Shown: piece by piece, positions 27,563 through 37,357 of the stretch
How positions within the stretch are numbered: the stretch's first letter is position 1
How the letters are laid out: each line of letters begins with the position of its first letter
DNA from: Pseudomonadota bacterium
Lineage (GTDB): Bacteria; Pseudomonadota; Gammaproteobacteria; Pseudomonadales; Azotimanducaceae
Direction: 5' to 3'
NCBI GenBank assembly: GCA_027624035.1
Contig: JAQBUI010000016.1
Coordinates: forward strand, 1 to 64,000
DNA: 64,000 nucleotides
Notes under the pieces: model-generated
Told to the model about the DNA's origin: nothing
The model's input: only the letters and a program-made list of their open reading frames with translations
Database searches by the model: none
Made by a program: the position numbers and the translations under genes

Positions 27563-29553
27563 GCGACATCACTACGAACGGAACTGGCTCCACGCCAAAA
27601 TTCGATGATCGCCTCGACACGGAAACCCGCATCAGCAATCTTGAGGTGGCCGGGATTCTGGATCGATGCCTGCGCCTTCTCGGGGCCGTTCCGAAGCTCT
27701 TCTGCAGCAAGCTTGTACTATCAGCCCTCGCGATCATACCCGGCTTGTACTATCAGTGGATCCCAAAGATTGTTATCGACAATGTGATCCTGCAGAAAGC
27801 TGTCGAAGAGACAGAAACGCCATTTCCACCGCATATGGCACCGCTCGTCAATGTCATTACGGGATTGTCTCCGATGGAAACCCTGGCGGTGATCACCGCC
27901 GTACTGCTGGTGCTGTTGTTTGTTGTAGGGCGCGGTGGCACCTATGCGTACTTCTCTCAGGGCGAGGACAGCGCCACGCAATCGGAAAACCAGATGAACC
28001 AGGGCGGAAGTGAAACCAGCGGCATCATCGGTCTGGCTGATTCCTTTGTGCAAATCAGGCTGTCACAGCAGCTGACCAACCACTTGCGCACCACCTTGTT
28101 CCAGCGCATGGCGCGCCTGCCCATGACGACGCTGGACGACCACCGAATAGGTGATGCCGTATATCGCGTCATGTACGACGCACCCATGGTGCCGGGCATG
28201 TGCTACAAGGTCACACTGGAGCCGATCTTCATGATCATCGGCGCCATGATCTCGCTGTACTTGATGCATTACAGCTATGGTGACGTGGCACCGGAACTGG
28301 TCTGGGTTGCCGCGATGATGATACCGTGTGCGTTGCTGGTCACTGTGCCATTTTCTGCGTTGGCCAGGCGGGTGCAGCAGGATTCTCGTGCAGCGGGTGC
28401 CGCGACCACCAACGCCATAGAGGAGAGTCTCGGCAACATTTCGGCCGTCCAGAGTCTGGGTGGTATGGGCCGGGAGAAGGATCGCATTGATAAGCATAGC
28501 AACGAGTCCTTCCGGCGCTATCGTCATATAAAAATCGTAAACATCTTGCTTGAGTTTGCTACCTTGTTCCTGCTGGTTGGCATGGCATTCTGGGTGACGA
28601 TTTTTGCCACCGATCTGATTATCGCAGGCGACATGAGTCCCGGTGACTTCGGAGTGCTGTTCGGAATTGCAACGTCTCTGGGTGGCACTGCAGTGGGTCT
28701 CGGACGCTTCTGGATTGAGCTGCAGGGAAACGCCGCAGCCGTGCGGCGGGTATTCTTCTTTATTGATTTGCCGTCGGAAGAGCATGGCGCGTCGTTGCCA
28801 AAAGTTGGTCCCTTATCAGACAGCGTGAAGATTGAGGACGTGGACTTCACCTATCCGGATGGCCGCGTCGCACTCAGGAACATTAACCTCTCGCTGAAAC
28901 CGGGTGAACTGGTTGCCATCGTGGGGCCGACCGGGGCTGGCAAGACCAGTCTGGCCTATCTGGTCCCGGCGTATCTCACGCCCAGCCGCGGCCGGGTCCT
29001 GTTTGATGGAAAGGATACCCGAGAGATCAATCTCGACAGCCTGCGTGATCAGGTCAGTTATGTGTTTCAGGAACACCTGCTGATGTCGGAGTCCATTCGT
29101 GCAAATCTGCTGCTGGTAAATCTTCAGGCATCTGATGCAGAGATTCATGATGCGCTGACGACTGCCGGCGCCATGGACTTCGTTAACGCGCTACCCGACG
29201 GTGTCGACACCATACTGGGCCGATCTGGCGATACACTTTCGGTCGGACAAAAGCAGCGCCTGTGTATCGCCAGAGGGCTGATTCGCGATACCTCGGTGCT
29301 CATTCTCGATGAACCCACGGCTGCACTTGACCCGCAGACCGAAAATGCACTCGTCAACGCGTTACGACAGGCCGCCAAAGGCAAGCTGGTAATCGTCATC
29401 GCGCATCGACTGTCCACCATCCGCCAGGCGGACCGCATCGTGTTTCTGGAGGATGGTGAAATTACTGACATCGGTAATCATCACGATCTGATGTCTGATC
29501 CGGATGGACGCTACCGTAGATTTGTGGAGTTGCAAGCAGGCAACGTCGGCTGA
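27559..29553 (+). CDS. ABC exporter half-transporter, second subunit
   Basis: A 664-residue protein of the same build: a transmembrane domain, then an ATPase with Walker A GPTGAGKTS near 456, Q-loop YVFQEH, signature LSVGQKQR, Walker B VLILDEPTAALD and H-loop IAHRLST. The catalytic Glu and His are present in both subunits, so neither ATP site of the heterodimer is degenerate by sequence. The insertion between the first two helices contains a long polar stretch (GEDSATQSENQMNQGGSE). It is translationally coupled to the first subunit through an ATGA overlap. Confidence 0.92.
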   Translation: MSDITTNGTGSTPKFDDRLDTETRISNLEVAGILDRCLRLLGAVPKLFCSKLVLSALAIIPGLYYQWIPKIVIDNVILQKAVEETETPFPPHMAPLVNVITGLSPMETLAVITAVLLVLLFVVGRGGTYAYFSQGEDSATQSENQMNQGGSETSGIIGLADSFVQIRLSQQLTNHLRTTLFQRMARLPMTTLDDHRIGDAVYRVMYDAPMVPGMCYKVTLEPIFMIIGAMISLYLMHYSYGDVAPELVWVAAMMIPCALLVTVPFSALARRVQQDSRAAGAATTNAIEESLGNISAVQSLGGMGREKDRIDKHSNESFRRYRHIKIVNILLEFATLFLLVGMAFWVTIFATDLIIAGDMSPGDFGVLFGIATSLGGTAVGLGRFWIELQGNAAAVRRVFFFIDLPSEEHGASLPKVGPLSDSVKIEDVDFTYPDGRVALRNINLSLKPGELVAIVGPTGAGKTSLAYLVPAYLTPSRGRVLFDGKDTREINLDSLRDQVSYVFQEHLLMSESIRANLLLVNLQASDAEIHDALTTAGAMDFVNALPDGVDTILGRSGDTLSVGQKQRLCIARGLIRDTSVLILDEPTAALDPQTENALVNALRQAAKGKLVIVIAHRLSTIRQADRIVFLEDGEITDIGNHHDLMSDPDGRYRRFVELQAGNVG

Positions 29554-30348
29554 ACCCCCAGGGTCATCGACTGTGACACTATCGCCTGATCCAGCGCACC
29601 ACTCGTTCGGTGGCGTGCACAAGACTCGTTGAAAGCCGGATCAGCGTACGCAATCCCCTGGGTCGTATCACCTATATGGTGACTTCCGAGCCGGCAGCGA
29701 CCGGGGCAAGGAACCGCCGGTCACCGGTAGGTGGCTGCTCGTAACGCAGCCCGAGGAAGGCATGTACACGTCCGTTGCTGAGACCGGTTACCGTGCCGAG
29801 CCCGGATTCAATCGTCGTCCTCTGACTCCATTGCAGGATGTAGTCGGTGCCGGAGGGGCGGTCCGGGATTGGCTCGTCCCTACGGTGTCCCCACCAGAGC
29901 CCCAGCGCTGCCACCACTACTGCCACTCCGACGATGCTGAGTAATTTAAAATGACCCCCTGAATACCTCGGACCCTGCCGCAACTGTAACCGGTGAATAT
30001 AAAGAACATCCAGGTGACCTGCGCACCTTTGCAATGCTTGTTTCAATCCCCGGGGCCGGTCGCTATGGGTGACGCGGTATTGCTTGCCTATCGCCACGTC
30101 AGATGGGCGTGCAGATTCACTGCTGACCAAGAGTAGTAGTAATAAGGTTTTGCATGACTGGAAAGAACGATATGCTTCATGGATGATTGATGCAGCCAGC
30201 CGGGTCACAGACTCGAAGTCGATAGACACTCGATCGAGCCTCATTCAGGCAGTTCCTGCACGATGACGATGTGAAAGTCGTGCTGGAAAGGTCCCCGGAC
30301 CGCATAATGGGACCGGAACTTCATGAAAGCCGGGATGGATACAACTCT
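29554..30348. other. Intergenic region with a gene remnant
   Basis: Between the exporter and CoA-transferase genes I see only the carboxylesterase-like remnant on the minus strand and no complete gene. The frame running into the CoA-transferase start from 30271 has no family similarity before the ATG at 30349. Confidence 0.5.
29672..29992 (-). pseudogene. Truncated carboxylesterase N-terminus (remnant)
   Basis: The minus strand encodes a membrane or signal segment (LLSIVGVAVVVAALGLWWGH) and then VTGLSNGRVHAFLGLRYEQP followed by PTGDRRFLAPVAA. This matches the start of type-B carboxylesterases/para-nitrobenzyl esterases (usually over 450 residues). A stop codon follows within ten residues and no further esterase sequence appears in the window. 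There is no ATG at the expected start; a TTG is possible. It is best read as a decayed fragment, though the left part could be a small expressed membrane protein. Confidence 0.5.
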
Positions 30349-31500
30349 ATGAAAAAACCACTCTCAGGGCTCAAGGTCCTGGACTTCTCAGCAGTTTTTG
30401 CCGGACCCATCTGCACTCGGATCCTGTCTGATTGCGGTGCCGATGTGGTCAAGGTGGAGCCACCCAGGGGTGGTGACGTGATCAGAGGTCCACGGGGAAC
30501 CAGCAGCGTCTTTTCACATTTTAACGCTGGCAAGCGCAGTGTGACGATAAACCTGAATGAACCTGCGGGCCAGGAGGTCGCCCGTTCACTGGCGCGAACT
30601 GCCGATATTGTGGTGGAGAATTACCGTCCGGGAATCATGTCGAGATTCGGGCTCGACTACGAATCTCTGAGAGCCATTAACGAAAAGCTGATCTACTGCT
30701 CAATCTCCGGATTCGGACAATCCGGACCGTTTGTGCACCGGGCCGCCTATGCTCCCATCGCACATGCTGCCAGTGGGTTTGACTACTCACACACAGCCTC
30801 GCAACCTGACCCCAATGCCGCACCACCGGTCTGGGGCATCATGGTGGCTGATATGCTCACCGGATCCTACGCCTATGGCTCAATTCTGACAGCCTTGCTG
30901 GGGCGTGAGAAACATGCAACAGGTGAATACATCGACGTGACGATGATGGAGTCGATGATGATGCTGATTCCCGGGCAGATGCAGGCAGCACAGCTGGACA
31001 ACCCACCCCCGGCAGGAGGGTTCCGGCCGATCAGAGTCAAAGATGGTTTTGTGATGGTTTGTATCGTGTCCGAGAAGAATCTCCGATGCCTGTGCGAAGC
31101 CATCGATCGCCCTGACATGCTTGAGGGCGAGAAATTCAGGTCGCAGCGGCCGAAGCATTTCCCTGAATTTGTGGCCCAGATTGAGTCCTGGTCAGAAAAA
31201 CTCAGCGCGGAGGAGTGTGAAAAGAGGCTCAACGATGCCGGCGTGCCTTGCAGCGTATACAACAAACCATCGGACCTGTTTGCTCATCCACAGATTCTGG
31301 AAAGGAAGAGTTTCAGGGAATTCGACGCAGAGACCGGCAGGTTCCTGATACAGAATGCCCCGTTCAAGTTCAAAAACGTCGACATTTCCACGGCGAATCA
31401 TTCGCCGGCACTGGGTGAGCACACACAAGAGGTGCTCGCAAAGCAACTTGGTCTCCCTCAAGAAAAACTGGACGAGCTAAAGGCCTCGGGGATTATATAG
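30349..31500 (+). CDS. CaiB/BaiF family CoA transferase (family III)
   Basis: A 383-residue protein. The N-terminal LSGLKVLDFSAVFAGPICTR and VDVVKVEPP-like ADVVKVEPPRGGD are hallmarks of family III. The catalytic Asp is expected in GIMVADMLTGSYAYG. Such enzymes move CoA between carboxylic acids, as in carnitine, bile-acid or oxalate metabolism; the acid is not readable here. The start is set by family length; the frame is open 26 codons upstream. It stands alone, upstream of a divergently unrelated regulator gene on the same strand. Confidence 0.92.
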   Translation: MKKPLSGLKVLDFSAVFAGPICTRILSDCGADVVKVEPPRGGDVIRGPRGTSSVFSHFNAGKRSVTINLNEPAGQEVARSLARTADIVVENYRPGIMSRFGLDYESLRAINEKLIYCSISGFGQSGPFVHRAAYAPIAHAASGFDYSHTASQPDPNAAPPVWGIMVADMLTGSYAYGSILTALLGREKHATGEYIDVTMMESMMMLIPGQMQAAQLDNPPPAGGFRPIRVKDGFVMVCIVSEKNLRCLCEAIDRPDMLEGEKFRSQRPKHFPEFVAQIESWSEKLSAEECEKRLNDAGVPCSVYNKPSDLFAHPQILERKSFREFDAETGRFLIQNAPFKFKNVDISTANHSPALGEHTQEVLAKQLGLPQEKLDELKASGII

Positions 31501-31727
31501 CGACTCGTGATCAGCTCCGTACCCGGCGATATTCTGGCGCTGGTTGAGCACGCTGCGAGCAATGGTAGTGTGACGACTACGGGGAGATCAGAAGGGCCAG
31601 CCTTTGCGGGCAAAGCCGGCTTTACCGGTATCTTGATCTGCCAGCGCAGACATGGGAAAACCTGTCGTCGCTAGGGTAGTATTGTGCTTTCCAACACAAT
31701 CAGTGCTCCCATAATCGAGGTACTGGC

Positions 31728-33782
31728 TTGGCCCCATCGCCTCTTGTCTGCCGATTTGGCGACTATCGGATAGATCAACAGTACAACGCTGTGGAGAAGG
31801 GCGGCGAGACGACGTCGGTATCTCCACTGGTGATGGATGTACTCGTTCACCTGATCCGGTATCGCGATCGTGTTGTGTCCGCGGAAGAATTGCTGACAAC
31901 GTTCTGGCCAGGGCGAATCGTTGAAGAGAGTACAGTCCACCGGGTGATCAGCCAGATACGGAACGCGCTTGGTGACTCGGCCCGGGACGCGATGTATATC
32001 CGGACGGTGAGTAAACGAGGATACCAGGCGGTTGCCGAGGTCTCGATGGGCGATTGGGCCGTGAACACGACCAACCCTCAAAGAGACACCTCTCCAGAGG
32101 TGGGGGGCGAGTCCGTTGATGAACCAGTGTCGCTGGCGACGGAGGATGTCGCGCAGCTTCAACAGCAAGCAGACGAGCCTCCCGGGCAGACTGGTACGCC
32201 AGTCAGGCGAGGCCTCGTGCTGGCTTGCATCGCATCGCTTGCGGTGTTCCTGCTCGGCCTGACCGTATTTCTCCTGAAGGGCACCGTATCCGCGCCGACG
32301 ACGGCAGATAGCGATGACAATTCGCTGGTTCCCCCGAGAGAGTCGGTGGCAGTGTTGCCTTTCACCAATCTCAGCACCGAGGCCCAGGTCGGTTTCTTCG
32401 CCGACGGACTGGCCGAGAGCATCCTCGATGAACTGGCAGGGATTGATCATATGCGCGTGCCTTCGCGCACGGCGAGCTTCCGTCTGGCCAGTCAGGATCT
32501 GGATCTGCAATCAATGGCGCGGGAACTGGAAGTTGAATATCTGGTGGAGGGCAGCGTTCAGGCAGCCGCCAACGAGCTTCGCATTACTGTTCAGCTGATA
32601 CGGGCTTCAGATGGATTTCACGTGTTCTCCAGAACCTATGAACGCAGTCTGGACGACAGATTCGACGTGCAGGCACAGGTAGCGGCCCATATTGCGCAGA
32701 TGATCCATGACAAGATCTGGGAGGATCAGCGGCGCCAGTTTCCGGAGCGGTTCAGAGATTTTCGGGGCATCAAGCGCCGAGCTGTTGATCTCTTCCTGGA
32801 CTCTGTCGCTCAATACAATCTACACACGGCTGGTGAAGGCGGCGATCTTCTGCTGGCGAATCAGTTGGTGACAAAGGCCGCGGAGATTGATCCGAACTTC
32901 GTGCTCGCCCATGCCGACGTCGCCTGGGGCCTGCTGCGCAGGGTCGATCCGGACATATCCGTCGATGAGGCATCCGTGCGGGCGCATCGCGCCCTCGATC
33001 GAATACTCGAACTGGAGCCTATGAACCTCACCGCGCACTTCATGCGTGAACAGGTCTATATCCAGCTGGACCTCGATTACTGGCAGGCCGAAGCTCTATA
33101 CGAGAGGGCGATTGCTCTGGCCCCCAGAGCGCCGTGGTGGCGAAGCTTTATGGCCAACATTGCCTTTCGTGAGGGCCGTGCGGCAGAGGCGCTTGACCTG
33201 CTGGCCATGGAAGCGTCAGGAGATCTCGATGACATGAGACGGGAATTTCTGCCTTTCTATGCGGATGTGCTGCGGAATATGGGTCACTACAACAGGGTGC
33301 TGAAGGTCACCGACGAGGCGCTGAAACTGATCCATGCGGGCCGGCCGCGTGCTGAACTGCTCCACGGCAAGGCGGCGACCATGTTTGCGCTGGGAAGAGA
33401 GCAAGAAGGCCGTCAACTACTGGAAGAGGCCTGGACTTTAGGTGGGCAGCATGTACCGGAATTATTCATAGAGACCTTCGCGCGGTTTGGCGACCCCGCG
33501 CGATCACGCGAGGCTGCCGGGAAGGCCTTGGTCACTCCCGTGAATCGCGGTCATTTTGCGCTTGGTTACCAGGCGCTTGGCGAATACGAACGGGTGTTTG
33601 AGTTCCTGGCCGAAGGGATCAATGATCACGATCGATCCGTGATCGACATAATGCGATCTGATCGCTGGGCGGAGCCGGTCACCTCCGACCCTCGCTTCGC
33701 CGAATTGCTGGCATTGCTGGAATCCAAGGAAACGCATAGCCGACGCTATTTGAAGGACCTGGACCAGGCGAAACCCAGGTGA
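31728..33782 (+). CDS. CadC-like winged-helix regulator with TolB-like and TPR regions
   Basis: A 684-residue membrane regulator. Residues about 8-108 form an OmpR/PhoB-type winged helix (FWPGRIVEESTVHRVISQIR, RTVSKRGYQAVAEV). One transmembrane helix lies at about 163-186 (LACIASLAVFLLGLTVFLL). The C-terminal part starts with the FlgO/TolB-like motif SVAVLPFTNLSTEAQVGFFA followed by helical TPR-like repeats to the end. The start is a TTG with GAGG upstream; no ATG or GTG fits the DNA-binding domain. The family couples an extracytoplasmic sensor to promoter binding; target genes and signal are unknown. Confidence 0.85.
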   Translation: MAPSPLVCRFGDYRIDQQYNAVEKGGETTSVSPLVMDVLVHLIRYRDRVVSAEELLTTFWPGRIVEESTVHRVISQIRNALGDSARDAMYIRTVSKRGYQAVAEVSMGDWAVNTTNPQRDTSPEVGGESVDEPVSLATEDVAQLQQQADEPPGQTGTPVRRGLVLACIASLAVFLLGLTVFLLKGTVSAPTTADSDDNSLVPPRESVAVLPFTNLSTEAQVGFFADGLAESILDELAGIDHMRVPSRTASFRLASQDLDLQSMARELEVEYLVEGSVQAAANELRITVQLIRASDGFHVFSRTYERSLDDRFDVQAQVAAHIAQMIHDKIWEDQRRQFPERFRDFRGIKRRAVDLFLDSVAQYNLHTAGEGGDLLLANQLVTKAAEIDPNFVLAHADVAWGLLRRVDPDISVDEASVRAHRALDRILELEPMNLTAHFMREQVYIQLDLDYWQAEALYERAIALAPRAPWWRSFMANIAFREGRAAEALDLLAMEASGDLDDMRREFLPFYADVLRNMGHYNRVLKVTDEALKLIHAGRPRAELLHGKAATMFALGREQEGRQLLEEAWTLGGQHVPELFIETFARFGDPARSREAAGKALVTPVNRGHFALGYQALGEYERVFEFLAEGINDHDRSVIDIMRSDRWAEPVTSDPRFAELLALLESKETHSRRYLKDLDQAKPR

Positions 33783-33874
33783 TTGAAGGGCCCTGTCCTC
33801 GAAGAAACCGCCAACCAATCCTACGCCTCCCCGCGATTGAGCCACAGGTTTATCCATCGAGTATCGAGGCCTAG

Positions 33875-34303
33875 GTGTGGGACGAGCAGACTTGTCTGGC
33901 GCATTGCGATCGGGCTGCCAAGACGTTTACATCCAAGAAGTGTCTGCTGACGGGACCGATCGATGGTAAATGCAAACTCATGGAGGTCGCAGGAACCGTG
34001 GCTGCCTGTGAGGCCAGCTGTGAAACCGAACGGGCGGTTGCAGACTGTGGTGTAAACGGCAGCGGCGAGGAAATCCCGCATCGATTTCTGACCTCCTGTC
34101 TGGCGGGCTCCTATGACGGTGGCAAGACTTGCGTCAAACCAGCGGAAACCACCTCCTGCATATCCAGTCAGGGAGTCTGTTCCAAGTCATGCTCCGGCAA
34201 TGACATCACGGAGTGCAAGTGCACGGCTTCGGCAGGTGTGTGTAATAGGACCGCAGTGACCGAACGTGCTGTTGCGCTTTGTGCGGAGCCGAGCTGGGAT
34301 TGA
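33875..34303 (+). CDS. Cysteine-rich protein of unknown function
   Basis: A 142-residue frame with about 18 cysteines spaced every 4-12 residues and a repeated TERAVA..C motif (CETERAVADC and VTERAVALC). This suggests an extracellular disulfide-rich fold, yet no signal peptide is seen: a TAG codon lies immediately before the GTG start. It may be the surviving part of a larger secreted protein. No recognisable domain. It lies between the CadC-like regulator and a convergent LLM oxidoreductase gene. Confidence 0.45.
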   Translation: MWDEQTCLAHCDRAAKTFTSKKCLLTGPIDGKCKLMEVAGTVAACEASCETERAVADCGVNGSGEEIPHRFLTSCLAGSYDGGKTCVKPAETTSCISSQGVCSKSCSGNDITECKCTASAGVCNRTAVTERAVALCAEPSWD

Positions 34304-34326
34304 TTTCGTTCGGGTAAATCAGAGGT

Positions 34327-35229
34327 TCACTGGTTAGTCAGCTTTGCCAGGGCCTCATGTGACGAGACCTGTTCGGCGTTGTCGACGCCCTGAATCCGGC
34401 CGCGAGCAATCAGGTAGTTCATTCCAAGCCGTTCCTGATACTCGGCTATCTTGTCGCAGGCATAGGCGGTGTCGCCAACAATGGCGCGTTGTTCGGGACT
34501 GCCCTCGGGGTCGGCGGCGAGGATTCTTCTGACCTCCCGGATCAGGGAGGTCCGTTCACTGATCAATACGGTTCGCATCACTGGTCTGACTTTGATCGGT
34601 TCATGTCCAGCCTCGCTGGCGTGCCTCGCATGTTGCTCATAGTTTGCCACCAGTACATCCAGGGTCTCCCTGGGCGACGCGATGTAGGGCAGGCCAAGCG
34701 AGCCGGCTTGTTTGATGGCGAGCGGTCCAAAAGCGGCCACCCAGATGGGCGGATGAGGTTTCTGAACGGGCAGCGGGGCCAGGCGGATGGGCTCGCCCTG
34801 CTGATCAAGGGCGATGGGTTCACCGCTCCAGGCGTTGATCATGAGCGCCAGGTTGGCCTTGAACCGTCTTCGTTTGTCCTTGATCGGAACATCAAAGGCA
34901 CTGAACATGCTGTCCTGAAAGCCTCGACCAACCCCCAGAATGACGCGGCCCCCGGACATCGTATCGAGTACGGCCACGTCTTCTGCCGCCTGAATCGGGT
35001 GTCGAATGGGCAGCAGGTAGGAGGTTGTACCAAGTCGTATCCGCGTGGTGCGGCTTGCAACCGATGCCAGTAGCATCAGTGGCGATGGAATCGACCCGCT
35101 GCCACCAAAGTGGCTCTCTGGCAGCCAGAACGAATCAAAGCCTATCGCTTCCGCGAGTTCTGCCTGACTGGCCAGTTCATGGGCGAGCCCGCGGGTACCG
35201 AATTTCCATGCTGTGACTGCGACTTGCAT
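34327..35229 (-). CDS. LLM-class flavin-dependent oxidoreductase
   Basis: A 300-residue luciferase-like TIM-barrel protein. Visible are AEAIGFDSFWLPESHF near the N-terminus, TRIRLGTTSYLLPIRHPIQA, VLDTMSGGRVILGVGRGF and PPIWVAAFG, the standard order of the bacterial-luciferase/F420-type family. Some members use FMN and others F420, and the substrate is unknown. I place the start at the ATG that opens the first barrel strand (MQVAVTAWKFGTRG); another ATG lies nine codons upstream. It is monocistronic. Confidence 0.88.
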   Translation of the reverse strand: MQVAVTAWKFGTRGLAHELASQAELAEAIGFDSFWLPESHFGGSGSIPSPLMLLASVASRTTRIRLGTTSYLLPIRHPIQAAEDVAVLDTMSGGRVILGVGRGFQDSMFSAFDVPIKDKRRRFKANLALMINAWSGEPIALDQQGEPIRLAPLPVQKPHPPIWVAAFGPLAIKQAGSLGLPYIASPRETLDVLVANYEQHARHASEAGHEPIKVRPVMRTVLISERTSLIREVRRILAADPEGSPEQRAIVGDTAYACDKIAEYQERLGMNYLIARGRIQGVDNAEQVSSHEALAKLTNQ

Positions 35230-35294
35230 CCTGTGAGATAAGCACAGTCGGTCCATGAAGCCAAGGGCGGATTGCGTTCAGCGGATTTTTTTCT

Positions 35295-35384
35295 GAGCCC
35301 TCAGCGTGCCCGGATCGGCCACGCCGTTGTCGCGCCGGGAAGTTTTCCGGACGGCACAGCGTGCGGCCAGAACTTCCATGAAAG
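35295..35384 (+). repeat. Dispersed ~90-base repeat, best-conserved copy
   Basis: It starts GAGCCCTCAGCGTGCCCGGA and ends AGAACTTCCATGAAAG. It matches the minus-strand copy at 17710-17798 along its whole length and the copy at 52483-52569. It sits between the LLM oxidoreductase and merC genes and contains no gene. Confidence 0.7.
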
Positions 35385-35469
35385 AGCATGGCAAGACGCC
35401 GGTAGAACGTCGTGCAAACGCTTCAATTTCGCGATGTCTCGAGAGCGCCGCTATCGTGGGAGACCTCGA

Positions 35470-35913
35470 TCAGGATCCCTGGTGTTGGTGATCCTCACTG
35501 GGGTCGTGCTGGCAGTCGACCCGACGGCAGCAGAGGTAGTTCTGGATGTGGGCAGTGACCAGAACCAGCCCGCCCACCGTCGTGACCATTCGCTCACCAG
35601 TGTATCCGAAGATGTCATGTCCCCAGATGGCAGTGAAGGTCAGTGCCGTCAGACCGATAGAACCAAGAATGATCGTCGCACGGTCCTTGTGTCTCCGGCA
35701 ACCGATGGTTAACGCTACCAGACTGGTTGGCAGAATCAGAACCAGCATGATCAGGTGAAAGTACTGTTCTTCAAGGAGGCTACCGTGAACGATGGGAAAT
35801 AAAGTCACCAGCATCGGCAACACAAGGCAGTGCACCATGCAGGTCCCCGAAAGGAGCACGGCGAAAGCGTCCAGTCTGTTTCTGGGCGACGATGGTTGCT
35901 GTGTATGCGGCAT
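35470..35913 (-). CDS. MerC domain-containing membrane protein
   Basis: A 147-residue protein with four predicted helices. The first helix carries the MerC metal-site pattern SGTCMVHCLVLPML (C..HC), and a later IGCRRHKD. The C-terminal tail is rich in Cys and His (YLCCRRVDCQHD, EDHQHQ). The family transports mercuric ions in mer operons, but many chromosomal members stand alone and their ion is unknown. No merA, merP or merR gene is near, so a mercury role is not supported by context. Confidence 0.82.
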   Translation of the reverse strand: MPHTQQPSSPRNRLDAFAVLLSGTCMVHCLVLPMLVTLFPIVHGSLLEEQYFHLIMLVLILPTSLVALTIGCRRHKDRATIILGSIGLTALTFTAIWGHDIFGYTGERMVTTVGGLVLVTAHIQNYLCCRRVDCQHDPSEDHQHQGS

Positions 35914-36095
35914 TTGGCAGGCCAGTTTCGAACGGGCGTGTTATACCACAACTGGATTGTCGAGTCCCGGGATTTGGACGCCTGCCACCATGGTGGCGGC
36001 CCTGGTGTGGCGGTTGCCTGCACGGCTGTGTGGCTGGCATCTGGCTGGTGGTCTGATACCATTCAGACTCGATGTAAATGACCGACTGGAGCACC

Positions 36096-36797
36096 ATGTT
36101 CAAAGACAAACGCGTGATCGTCACGGGCGGCGCCGGCGCCCTGGGCCAGGCAGTAGTGGAATACTATGAGACTCGTGGTGCCCGGGTTGCCATCGTGGAC
36201 TACAACGAGGAGATCCTGGATGGCGCGTTCCCGCAGCGCTCCGCGACTAACCTCTACATCAGCGGCGATCTCACCGACAGGGCCTCCTGCCAGGCGGCCG
36301 TTGCATCTGTGGTGGACGCATTTGGTGGCGTCGATATCCTGTGCAACATTGCCGGTGGCTTCATGATGGGTGAGCCCGTACATGAGACATCGGACAAGAC
36401 CTGGGATTTTCTGTTCAATCTCAATACCCGGTCTGTCATGAACATGGCAAGTGCGGTGGTGCCACAGATGCTCAGTCAGAAGGGTGGCAAGATCGTCAAC
36501 ATCGCCGCCCGGGCCGCTACTGCAGGTGCTGCCAATATGGGGACCTACACCGCTTCCAAGGCGGCTGTGATGCGGCTGACCGAGTCCATGGCGCTTGAAC
36601 TCAGGGAGCACAACATCAACGTCAACTGTATCCTGCCCGGAACGATCGATACACCGCGCAACCGTCAGGATATGCCCAGGTCCGACCATAGCAAATGGGT
36701 GCCGACCCCTGACATCGCAAGGGTGATTGGTTTTCTGACGTCCGATGATGCCATCGCGGTACACGGTGCCGGTGTTCCCGTGGATGGACTGAGCTGA
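36096..36797 (+). CDS. SDR family oxidoreductase
   Basis: A 233-residue short-chain dehydrogenase. It has the cofactor motif GGAGALGQAVVEY (GxxxGxG-like), DYNE after strand 2 (a preference for NAD is likely from the acidic residue), NIAGG in place of NNAG, and the active-site YTASKAA. The expected catalytic Ser region reads NIAARAAT, so the Ser is not obvious. An upstream ATG at 36078 is possible, but GGAG stands just before the ATG at 36096. A Nudix gene follows after eight bases, so the two form a small operon. Confidence 0.88.
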   Translation: MFKDKRVIVTGGAGALGQAVVEYYETRGARVAIVDYNEEILDGAFPQRSATNLYISGDLTDRASCQAAVASVVDAFGGVDILCNIAGGFMMGEPVHETSDKTWDFLFNLNTRSVMNMASAVVPQMLSQKGGKIVNIAARAATAGAANMGTYTASKAAVMRLTESMALELREHNINVNCILPGTIDTPRNRQDMPRSDHSKWVPTPDIARVIGFLTSDDAIAVHGAGVPVDGLS

Positions 36798-36805
36798 GGC
36801 AGACA

Positions 36806-37357
36806 ATGATGGAAGGAGTCAAACCCTGGGTTCGAAAGCAGCGCGAACAGATAGCAGATTGCCGGGTATTCAGTGTGCACGAATCCACCTCGGTTTCGCC
36901 GAGTACGGATGAGGAACACAGTTTCTATGTGCTGGAGTCCGCTGACTGGGTCAATGTCGTACCGGTGACCGCGCAGAACGAGATCGTCTGCATCCGTCAG
37001 TTTCGACATGGCACCGAGCAAGTCACGCTTGAGATTCCGGGTGGACTGGTGGACCCGGGAGAATCGCCCGTCGATGCGGCAGCCAGGGAGATGCGAGAAG
37101 AAAGTGGTTTTGCTGCCGCGGAGTTGGTCTCCCTGGGGGTCCTTAGCCCCAATCCAGCGCTGTTTCCCAATCGCCTCCATACTTTCGTCGCGGCGGATGC
37201 GAAGCAGGTTGACGAGGTGCGCAATACCTCGACTGAACATACAGAAGTGCAACTTATTCCCATGGCGCAGCTATCGGAGTTGCTCGTGTCAGGTGAAATC
37301 GATCATGCGCTCGTCGCGGCGACACTTTGGCGACTCCTTTACCTTTTGAAAGGGTAA
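36806..37357 (+). CDS. Nudix hydrolase (ADP-ribose pyrophosphatase-like)
   Basis: A 183-residue protein with a complete Nudix box: GLVDPGESPVDAAAREMREE followed by SGF. The upstream sequence FRHGTEQVTLEIPGG is typical of the ADP-ribose diphosphatase branch. It would hydrolyse ADP-ribose or a similar nucleoside diphosphate derivative in the cytoplasm. The gene is coupled to the SDR gene upstream. Confidence 0.88.
   Translation: MMEGVKPWVRKQREQIADCRVFSVHESTSVSPSTDEEHSFYVLESADWVNVVPVTAQNEIVCIRQFRHGTEQVTLEIPGGLVDPGESPVDAAAREMREESGFAAAELVSLGVLSPNPALFPNRLHTFVAADAKQVDEVRNTSTEHTEVQLIPMAQLSELLVSGEIDHALVAATLWRLLYLLKG

Noticed and set aside
25553-29553. Asymmetric ATP sites in the ABC exporter, like those proposed for the PstB pair
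   Set aside because: Both subunits keep Walker A, Q-loop, signature, catalytic Glu and His, so there is no visible asymmetry.
31671-32510. 279-codon open frame on the minus strand
   Set aside because: It is the shadow of the CadC-like regulator; its composition is His/Arg-rich without any domain.
35470-35913. Mercury-resistance operon
   Set aside because: Only merC is present; no merA, merT, merP or merR is nearby.
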